From Coniella vitis (Eukaryota > Ascomycota > Sordariomycetes > Diaporthales > Schizoparmaceae), in NCBI GenBank assembly GCA_011317545.1, contig WUJK01000009.1, forward strand, positions 1 to 64,000: DNA of 64,000 bases, read 5' to 3'. Within the stretch, counting starts at the first letter, position 1. Each line of letters starts with the position of its first letter. Below the pieces are notes generated by a model that did no database searches, had not been told where the DNA came from, and was given only the letters and a program-made list of their open reading frames with translations. A program made the position numbers and the translations under genes. Of the stretch, positions 55,819 to 64,000 are shown one piece after another.

Positions 55819-57582
55819 AAAAAGAAAAAGAAAGTTGAATGTACATGGGACATGTGTGTCTGATGAAACGACAAAAGAGAGAAGAAGAAAAAAAAGTTAC
55901 TTACAAAGACAACTCCTTGAAAATTTGTCAAAATGAATTCATTTCAGAAACTGCTGAAGCCATCGGCGAGAGATGTGCAAAAGAAGAAGAAGCGGATGCT
56001 TGTGAAGAGGCACCGAGAAGCATGAGCGGCATGAATGAGCCTTTTGATTTGTTGTTATGGACACAGCCAACATGATTGATATTCGAGAAATTGATTCTAT
56101 TCTGAGATTTTGGGATTTTGCTGAGAGATTTCCGATGGAAGGCTATTCATAGGAATGTGTATAGAATGTGTGAATTGATGATGGATGTATTTGTCTGATA
56201 ACCAAACCGTCAAGATACAAAGTGAATATGAGTATGAGTGCACGCACCGACGTAGTGGCTCGGTTGCAATTGTCCCTGATACTGAACCCAAAGTACAAAG
56301 GATTCGGGCCTCTCAGGTGGCACGAGGTCATTTCTTTCTTTCTACTTGGGTAGTTAAGAAAGAGGTGGGACTTTGGAACGCCGAGGATCGAAAAGGCTCT
56401 GACCATGTAATATCGTAAGCCCGCTAAGTGGTACCGCCGACATCAAAGTCTTGATCCAATCTCATGCCTCTTTTCTCTACAAGGGACCCTGTCCAGGGGC
56501 GAAACGGACATTGTTCCGTCTGAGAGAGGAGGGAGGTACTTTTTCTTCAATCAAGTACAATATGCCATTGGTCAAAGAAAGACGGCTCGGTCGGTCGATA
56601 GTAGACAAGAACTTCAAGGTTGGGGAACCTGAATTAGCGCGAGGATTGTTGTCCGCTTCGGCACTCTCCGTCCCACTACGAAAAGAAAGGTTCGAGAGGC
56701 TTGCGGATTCCTTTGACTGAATAGAGGCACTGCTAGATGGCCTGCCCTTTGTGATGATCTGCAAAAAGACGACTTGAACAAGAGACCAAAGCGAATTGTG
56801 TTGGGCAGCCATTGACGGAACCGGTGCAAGTTGGGAGTTGGGAGGGTCAATGAATGGATTGTATTTCTGCTCGTCTCTTCTGTTTTGCAATGTCCATATT
56901 CCGTCGAATCCGCTGATCAAAGCACCTCGCGTTATGGAGGGCACCGCAAGAGTATGTTAATCACTATCCAGCACAAAGTAGCATCTTTCCAGCCCACTTT
57001 TACATGCTGCAGCGATGATAAGTAGTCATCGGGATCCACCTCGTATGTATCACGGTTATAGGTTTCCTTGGAAGAACAACTGCAAATTTAGCTCGAGTCC
57101 AAAAAGAGCTGATTCTTGCTTCACAAAGGCTCTCGCACCAAGTACTCTGTATCTACACCAACAGGCCGTGCTAGTCTGCAACCCTAACCCGCATGATTTG
57201 CCCACGGGTACCCCTGCTTGCTGTTCACGGGGCCCACTTGCCTTGACGACGCCCGTCTTTTGTAGCATGGAGACGCGCCTCAAGTCCCCGACCTTGAATG
57301 ACAGGCACTATCTTTCTTCCCTCTTTCGAAACCCAATCCCGGCCTTGGACTTTCTCACAAGCCTTTTCTTTCTTCTCAAATTCTCATCTCCTACCCGTCA
57401 ACTGTGCTTGCCTGCTCTGCCTTATAGGCATCTCCATGTTGCCACAAAAACCAACAAGACGCGACGAACGCCAAGTACCATGTACTGGTCCTGATCGCGA
57501 CCGCTTAGCGACTTGATATCCCACCTCACACCTCCAGTTTTCGCAACTGGCTTGAGTCCCCACCACACAGCCCAAACCAACA
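55819..57582. other. Intergenic region between GALE and the SUN gene
   Basis: 1.76 kb. A-rich tail after GALE (55816-55900). One minus-strand ORF from an ATG at 56812 to 56477 is listed separately as doubtful. Otherwise nothing recognisable. Confidence 0.5.
56477..56812 (-). CDS. Hypothetical small protein, doubtful
   Basis: A 111-residue ORF in the gap between two plus-strand genes. It starts MAAQHNSLWSLVQVVFLQIITKGR and continues Ser/Asn-rich (SSSASIQSKESASLSNLSFRSGTES), ending RFAPGQGPL. The frame continues open for 44 codons upstream without an ATG. No domain or family is recognised and there is no conserved neighbour logic. The Ser-rich composition could be chance. Confidence 0.22.
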   Translation of the reverse strand: MAAQHNSLWSLVQVVFLQIITKGRPSSSASIQSKESASLSNLSFRSGTESAEADNNPRANSGSPTLKFLSTIDRPSRLSLTNGILYLIEEKVPPSSLRRNNVRFAPGQGPL

Positions 57583-60500
57583 ATGCCTCCGAAGCGTGGT
57601 CGTGGCGGAACCAGCGCCCGCGGACGCTCGGCATCGCGAGCCCTAGAGGGCAGCCCCTTCAGCTTGGACAGCTCGCGCGAGACAACGCCAGTCCTCGAGT
57701 CCAATTCAAAAACCCGACGAGCAGTCGCCCCAAGCCGTTTTAGCAGTTCCTATGGCTCGTCTCCGGTTATCCTGCCCCCGCGCCATGCCGTTGTCTCCAA
57801 TGCTAGTGCCGCCGTGGACGCAGTCCTCGAAAGCGTCAAAGCCGCTGATGAAGAAGATCTTCAGTCTCGTTCAGAGCGCGAACGCAGCTACGATGATGAC
57901 TTTGGGATTTATGATGGCGTTGATGACTCGATGGCGATGCCGCCGCCTCCGCGCCCCTCATCACAACGTGAGTCGCCGGTCTCATCCCTGGAATGGGGAT
58001 ACTTCTCAACAGACTTCTCCAACCAGTCTCACTTGTGTCAAGGCGCTAATGCCCATTATTAGGAGATTCGCGGGGTCTGAGAGCTGCCTCTGTCCAAGTC
58101 AGTGATATTTACGCCAGCAATCTCCCTCCCAAAGGGCGCAAGGCTTCTGAGCCTCCCCAATTCGACACGGTGTCCCAGCGAAGCTTTCGTGAAGAAAGCC
58201 AGATTTACAGTGATGCCGCTTTCACCACGCCTGAATTGTCACGAGCTGTCAAAGCTAGTCGGCCCCCGGAGTCCCCCGGAGTGCGACAATCTGCTCGTAT
58301 CGCCGCTCGGAACTCTGCCACCCGGGACGTCGTTGCCCCTAGGATTTCATCCAGCCGCGGCACGATGTCCCCTACTCGCCTGCCTATTCCGATATCTGAC
58401 TCGGTCGACGACAATGATGAGGAAGACCCCTTGGCACACCCGAGTCCCCGCGGCCTACGCAGAGATAGGAGATCTGTTAGCGGTGGATCTCCAGACTTGA
58501 GCGATCGTATACGCCGAGCACGTATATCTCGGGGTCCCCGTGCTCTCTCTAGCGACGGACACGGGTCCAGTGATGACAGCGACACGGACGATCGGAGCGC
58601 AGTGCTTGATGAAAAACAACCCCAGAACGCACCACTATACCCACAGCTCGATACCTTCCGACTGGGCGCCGAGCGTCCCAACCTTCAGCAGGACGCCAGG
58701 TCGCACGAATTGCGACTGCCGCGACCTGACCAAACGCGGAAGTATGGGGCTGACACGGGACGTGCCTTGAAAGAGAATCGGCCGGACTTTTTGACCAATG
58801 GTCACCTTCAACATTCAACGGAGACTCGCAATGATAACAAACCAGCACCAGCCATCGTGCCGCAAAATCTGCAAAGCAACGAAGCCAAGCTCACCACCAA
58901 GCACTCGGTTGAGCCTGAAACGTTCAGGTCTTCTACCGCGTCTTTGTCTGAGGGCCCTTCAACAGCCTCCACGACCGAAAGAGAGGGCTTGAACATGTTC
59001 TCTTGGAGTCTAGACACGTTTCTAGGAGCATTCAGTGTTAACAAGTGGCCTCGTTGGATAAGACATGCCCTCCAAGCCTGGGGCTTACTTGTGCTTCTTT
59101 GCTGGTTGTTTCTCATCATTCTCGGTGTAGTCGTCCCAGCAAAAACTTGGGAAGGCATTGACGTCAGCAGACACTATACGCTGCATGGTCTGAGTTATTG
59201 GCGCCAGAACATAGCGCAGTTCATTCCGTGGATTGTCCTTCACCCTTTTGCAGTCCTTACTGGCAGCTTGGACTATGCAGACTACCGCAATCAGTTACAC
59301 AAAGTCAATATCATCAACGAAAACAATGTGGCGCGAGTCAACTTGTTGACCGACTCAGTCAAGGAGATGCGAAGGATATTGCCTGAACTCATTGCCATCA
59401 AGGTCAACAAGGATTCGAACACTTGGGCCGTCGAGGATACATTCTGGCACGCAATGAATGAAGAAATGAAGCGAGGCGGTCTCGTGCACTCTGTCTTGAC
59501 ACTGGAGAAGATGCAAAACGGCTCTTTTGCCATCACGGATCAACATTGGGAGGCTATCGCTTCGCGCGCCCGACGCGAGGGCCTCTTAGGGTCTAATCCA
59601 TCGGCTGCAAATAGCAGCAAAATCCCCCTTAGTTCTGACATTGCCGAATATGTCGACCAGAGCGTGTCCAGATCATGGGCAGAATGGCTTAAGAATAACG
59701 AAGAGGCAATCAAACGGGCACAAGGTGGCCTGCCAGCCTCTCCTAGCCCTCATTGGCAGGACTTGTACGGACATGTAGAAAAGGCTATTGCGCAAAGGCT
59801 CGAACAGCTCGGCCTCACGGAACGCGTCATATCTCGAGACGAATTCATCAAAGAAGTCCAACAACAGTCTTCTCAATATGCGTCCGAGATCAGGCACGAA
59901 ATGGAAGCAATACAGAGTAGGATTGACAAGGCTCTTGAGCTTGCGGAAGCGGCCAAGGCTGCTGCTGTTCCTGATGGTATGACTCGCTCCCAAGTTAGGG
60001 CCATGGTCGACGACATCGTTCGGAGAAGCATAGGCAAAGCGCAGCTCGAGAGCGTTGCCAAAGGCCACATTAAGGCAGGCCTCGATAGTGGGCTCCTCCG
60101 GCACAAGGATTACTTTACCGCGAGCCGCGGAGCCATCATTGACACGTCTCTAACATCAGGTTCCTATAGCTGGGCCCCAAAGGGCGCTTCACTGGAACGC
60201 AAACGGCGCTGGTTCAGCTGGTCTACTTGGACATCTGTACTCTTCAATAATGAAGACGACGAGTTCATATTTCCGAAGGGCGGAGAAGACGCCGGAGTAC
60301 TGTTACCCGTGGACAAGGTGCTCAGATCGTGGGATGAGGATGGCGATTGTTGGTGTGCTGGTATTGGAGGCGATGATGATTGGAGCCGCGCAGCCACGGT
60401 GACCATCATTCTCGCTGACACTGTCATTCCCCAGCATCTTGTGGTCGAACACATTGCCGCTCATGCAACATTCGACCCTACTGCCATGCCCAAGGACATT

Positions 60501-60824
60501 GAAGTGTGGATCCGCGCGCCAAACGACAAGCGCAGCCGCACACTCCGGCACTGGAGCAAAGAACGCTTCGCACACGATGCCGTGAGTCCCAGTGTTCTGA
60601 AAATTCAGCAGTTGGGCTACGTGAAAGTCGGCGAGTTTCAATACAATAGTGACCCGAACGAGGGCGAGAGCCAAATCCTCAAATTGCCCGAGGAACTGCT
60701 GAGCATGGATGCCCAAACGCAGCAAGTGCTGGTGCGCGCAACGACCAATTATGGCGCTGAGGACCATACGTGCATTTACCGTTTGAGGCTGTGGGGTCAG
60801 GGTCCAAAGATTTACGATGAGTAG
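57583..60824 (+). CDS. SUN-domain nuclear envelope protein, Sad1-like
   Basis: Inner nuclear membrane component of LINC complexes linking spindle pole bodies/cytoskeleton to the nucleoplasm. Exon 1 is 57583..57967 and exon 2 is 58063..60824; the 95-nt intron (GTGAGT...ATTAG) joins PSSQ-RDSRGLRAASV in frame. Length is 1048 residues. The N-terminal ~460 residues are Ser/Arg/Pro-rich, disordered and nucleoplasmic by family topology, with an RG-rich start (MPPKRGRGGTSARGRS). One membrane helix is at about 467-490 (GLLVLLCWLFLIILGVVVPA). A luminal coiled coil follows (about 700-790, e.g. EIRHEMEAIQSRIDKALELAEAAKAAA). The C-terminal SUN domain (about 815-1045) includes SRGAIIDTSLTS, the WCWCAGI-like stretch, VVEHIAAHATFDPTAMPKDIEVW and EDHTCIYRLRLWG. 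The Trp-Cys pair and the final Cys-containing strand are the usual conserved ones. Confidence 0.94.
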
Positions 60825-61556
60825 TTGGTATTTGAGAATACGAAGACAAGATGAGTGGGACGATGACGAGTTACTCTAGGATTCAATGGGGGCACATGCA
60901 ACTGGCGCAACTGGCGCAACTCGATTGACGGGGGCTTTTGTCTTCTCTGGTTTCTGGTGTCTTGAAATGCTGGGCTTTGGGTCCGGTTCGGCTCGGTTTG
61001 ATCGAAGGCTACTGCTGCAGCACGCGTCGGTACGCGTCCGTACGTACGCACCTTTTTTTTTTTTTTTTTCGTTTGTTACTCGAGGATGGATAGCATTGGC
61101 GTTGTTGTCTTTTTTCTTTTGTGGGAGATACCCAGGCATATTTTGCACAGTTTTGAGAAAATGACAAACCAAAACCCTTGATTCTCAACGAGTAAGTGAG
61201 AGGAATCATCAGTGAAAAGTCACGACAAAAACTGATATATGGTGTCTTTGTTCTCCTGCCCTGTGTCTATCGTCATACCCACTCTATAGTGTTAAGATGA
61301 TAGTAAGAAACATAACCAAACAAGATAGACCTCTTCTGCGCCTATCTTTCCATACATGTAGGGAATAGCATAATCAAGAAAAAAAGAAATCCAACCCAAC
61401 AGAACAATACGTATCGCTATTCTATAGATGTATTGAACTTTCCAAAAGAAGGAGAAAACAAACGACTCGCATTGTACCGTCCCAGAATGTCAAATATTTT
61501 GAATTCTTTTTTAATCTCTCCCTTTTTATTCAGAGGTGTACTGGTCGTCACATCGG
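60825..61556. other. Convergent intergenic region SUN / FAD1
   Basis: It contains three tandem CGCAACTGG-type units at about 60898-60922, an alternating CGTACG stretch near 61020-61050 and a T17 run at 61053-61069. No gene was seen. Confidence 0.6.
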
Positions 61557-62828
61557 TCATCGCTCTCGGCCTAACCTCTCTTCGTCGTCACCTATGAGTT
61601 CATATGCCGGTCGGAAGCCCTCTGCGCCATCACCCTTTTTCAGGTGCGGGTTGGGGTGCGTATCTTCGATGCCGCCGAGGGATGTGTATCCCTGGTCGTA
61701 GAGGGTTAGATATGGGATGTTGAGATGTCGTATAAACTATCTCTCGTTAGTCTTTTTGAGTCGACGCTTTCTTTCGTTTGTTCACACATCTGATCTCTTA
61801 TATCCAGGCTGACGCGTGTGCCAAACAATATTCTTGAGAAAGCAGTCACTATGACCAGCATCACGAGCAGGAGCAGCAGAAGGTGGAAATCCCAAAGAAA
61901 GGTGGGCGGGAGAGGGAACTCACTGCCCAAATCTCGACGTAATGCCAATTGATCACAGGATGCACCCTCAAAAACGCCGGCCAGCCCTCATCCGTGGGAT
62001 TGAAGAACTGCAGATTCAAGCCGTGTGGATCCGAGCGCCGCGTACCGACAAAGATGGCGCGCAGTCGTGGCCGCTCAGCGAGATATGCGTCGAGCGCCGC
62101 GCGCATGGGCAAACTGTAGCGGCACAAGTCTAGGCTATATTTCGTCGTAGACTCTTCGACAAACTCGTCAACTTCGGGAAAGGGGTGTTCTGAGACAATG
62201 TAGACGGATTGCAGGGACGTGGGGAAGGCAGGAAGGGAGGTCGGTGTTGCTGCGCGCGGGGTCGCAGAGAGGGGCGTGTTGGTTGGAGGGTGGGAGTGAT
62301 CTGGCGGGTTGTTGTTGCTGAGGGTCGAGCCGAGGTTGTTGTGCGTGGATTTTGGGGATGCCGGCGGCGCGTTCTTGGTGGTGGAGGCGGAAACGTCAAA
62401 GTGTCGCGGAAGGCACGCGAGGACGAGGATGAGCAAAACGAGACAGTCTTTGCCGCCGTTGTAGGAGATGGAGAGTTCCTCGAGACTGCGAGAACACGTT
62501 TATCAGCTGAGATTGCTCATCGTGGCATAATGGCTTGGTCCGCGCTGATGAGCCTGTTGGCGCGGAATGGAGGGGCAAACGCAATAACCCACCTGTACTT
62601 CTCCAGTGCCTCATCAATGACGCGCATGGCCTCCTTGACTTGCCTCTGGACACCCCGCAGCACCTCCAAGTCGGTGTCTTCGGCGAGGAGTGCTTCCACT
62701 TTGTCGCGCAGCTCGAGGCAGACCTCGCGCAACGACGGCGCAGGAGTGGAAGCTCCGGCAGCCGCGGCAACACCGTTGGCCATACACCCGGCAGCGCCGT
62801 TTTGGAAGAGGTCAGAGCCCTGCAGCAT
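61557..62828 (-). CDS. FAD1: FAD synthetase (FMN adenylyltransferase) Fad1
   Basis: Converts FMN + ATP to FAD + PPi; PAPS-reductase-like fold. Exon 1 is 62828..62593, exon 2 is 62485..61924 and exon 3 is 61736..61557; introns of 107 and 187 nt (GTGGGT...CGCAG and GTGAGT...GATAG) rejoin LEKYS-LEELSISYNGGKDC and [29 protein letters not shown]. Length is 325 residues, near the fungal norm. Motifs in order are SYNGGKDC (86-93, ATP loop), PFPEVDEFVEES, YSLDLCRYSLPMRAALDAYL, AIFVGTRRSDPHG, FFNPTDEGWPAFLRVHPVINWHYVEIW and the C-terminal GGIEDTHPNPHLKKGDG. A Ser/Pro/Thr-rich, low-complexity insert (about 115-150, before SVYIVSEHPFPEV) is longer than in yeast. Exon 3 is short and easily missed without splice reasoning. 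Identity is secure. Confidence 0.95.
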
Positions 62829-63407
62829 GGTGGTTGAGGGAGGAGGTGCTTGTCATATGTTTCTTCTGTCTGTCGTCGGCGGAGCCATGAACAGAGAAAG
62901 GCAGCGTTTGTCAGACGTGGCGATTCTATCGGCGGTCACTATTAGTAAGTACAGGTTGCGCGCAGCCGATAGTGATGGCTGCTGCTGCGCCGCGCTCCGG
63001 TGCAGTTGGGCGGAGTCCTGTCAGCAGCTCGGCTGGGGCTGCCGTCCGCGGAGGGGCATCGGCGCATCATTCTGGTTGAGGCCCTGGTGCCTTGTAGCGT
63101 GACGCCAGTCGATACCCGGCAATCGTGGGGCCCGCCAGCCCGCCTACCAAAAGCCCTGAGTGCCAGGGGACAACTGCGCAAATCTTCAACAGCCCTTTTG
63201 GTACCAAGGACCTGCAAGGCTGCAGGGATGCTTGGCTGCTGGGCCAGACCCTAGAACCCAGCAAATCGGTATCTTATCGTGCCTGCCGCAAAAAAAGTTT
63301 CCCTTCAGCCTGCGTCGGAATTACTTGTGATAGAGATCACATCACCCTTTTTGGCAAATTTCCAGGCCTGGCACTGGTGTCTTCTTATAGTATCTACAAA
63401 CCCGACA
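62829..63407. other. Divergent promoter region FAD1 / DBP4
   Basis: 579 bp between the two start codons. No notable repeat or RNA gene was seen. Confidence 0.5.
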
Positions 63408-64000
63408 ATGCCTTCACGAACCAAGGGAAAGCCCAAGAGGACGTCCGAGGGCAAGATATTGAAACGGAAGCGCGAAAATGACGACCACGACAGGTTAAAG
63501 AAAGCCATTGAGGAGTTTGTATGTTGGCTGTTATAGTGTCTCTGAATTTGTCTCTTTCGCCATCTTCCGTTGCCCAGCTAATCGCGCTCATCCAAACAGG
63601 ATCCCAAGGCCACTCCTGCGACAAGATTCTCCGACCTCCCGCTCTGCGAGGCCACCGCATCGGGCCTCCGATCCTCCCACTTTGATACCCTCACCGATGT
63701 CCAAGCCCGCGCCATCCCCTCAGCCCTCAAGGGCAACGACCTCCTCGCCGCTGCAAAGACTGGCAGCGGCAAGACCCTCGCGTTTCTGATCCCAGTCCTC
63801 GAGAAACTCTACCACGCGCGATGGACCAACAACGTCGACGGCCTTGGCGCTCTCATCATCTCGCCCACCCGCGAGCTCGCCGTTCAGATCTTTGACGTCC
63901 TGCGCAAGATTGGCCGCTACCACGACTATTCGGCCGGTCTCGTCATTGGAGGTAAGAGTCTGAAAGAGGAGGCGGAGCGTATCGACCGCATGAACATCCT
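63408..64000 (+). CDS. DBP4: DEAD-box RNA helicase Dbp4, 3' end outside window
   Basis: Nucleolar ATP-dependent RNA helicase for 18S rRNA maturation (Dbp4/Hca4 type). Exon 1 is 63408..63518 and exon 2 is 63600 to beyond the window; the 81-nt intron (GTATGT, GCTAAT branch, AACAG) joins [22 protein letters not shown] in frame. 170 residues are visible. The basic N-terminus ([18 protein letters not shown]) is followed by the Q-motif segment (Phe47, Gln72), motif [10 protein letters not shown] (88-96) and motif Ia [32 protein letters not shown] is characteristic of the Dbp4/DDX10 group. The GGTAAGAGT near 63951 resembles a donor but encodes the conserved GGKSL, so it is coding. Start chosen by family agreement. 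Confidence 0.94.

Noticed and set aside
63948..63956. GTAAGA as a splice donor in DBP4
   Set aside because: Reading through gives [11 protein letters not shown], conserved in Dbp4, so it is coding.

Overview
The window is nuclear DNA of a filamentous ascomycete (Pezizomycotina, most likely Sordariomycetes). The genes carry short GT-AG introns of about 60-190 nt, often with CTAAC/CTGAC-like branch sites. Gene spacing is moderate, intergenic stretches run to 2.3 kb, and the families include a BLI-3-like flavin protein, fungal SUN/Sad1, Fur-type NCS1 transport and a GLEYA adhesin. I cannot name the species. Intron coordinates below are my own splice calls, checked for reading-frame continuity and for conserved protein motifs across each junction.

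Layout. 1-14339 (+) is the 3' part of one giant Ser/Thr/Gln-rich mucin-like protein ending in a GLEYA/PA14-like adhesin domain; its start lies outside the window. After a homopolymer-rich gap come a Fur-type NCS1 permease (-) and a histidine-phosphatase (phosphoglycerate mutase-like) protein (-). A 2.3 kb divergent region leads to GPI8 (+), then a TFIIIC 90-kDa-subunit-like gene (+) with an apparent one-base frameshift, a mitochondrial carnitine/acylcarnitine carrier (-), a Ubc7-type E2 (+), ALG1 (-), a Msc2/ZnT-type zinc transporter (+), SNU23 (-), DPH5 (+), a BLI-3-like protein (+), an F-box-like hypothetical (+), a 1941-residue ankyrin/coiled-coil protein (+), UDP-glucose 4-epimerase (+), a SUN-domain nuclear envelope protein (+), FAD synthetase (-) and the 5' end of the DEAD-box helicase DBP4 (+).

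Most genes are conserved housekeeping genes and are not an operon or cluster. GPI8, ALG1 and UBC7 (GPI anchoring, N-glycan assembly, ERAD) share an ER theme that may be coincidental. The accessory-looking parts are the giant adhesin, the ankyrin protein and the intergenic DNA. I found no CRISPR array, transposon, tRNA or rRNA, and no convincing novel multi-gene system.

Most worth a second look: (i) a 9-bp motif TACATAGTA/TACTATGTA occurring 13 times, always outside genes and including a perfect 18-bp palindrome and an abutting tandem pair; (ii) the TFIIIC frameshift at an A6 run followed by CTT TGA C; (iii) introns embedded in the Ser-Ser repeats of the mucin with CCAG at both boundaries; (iv) the size and architecture of the adhesin.
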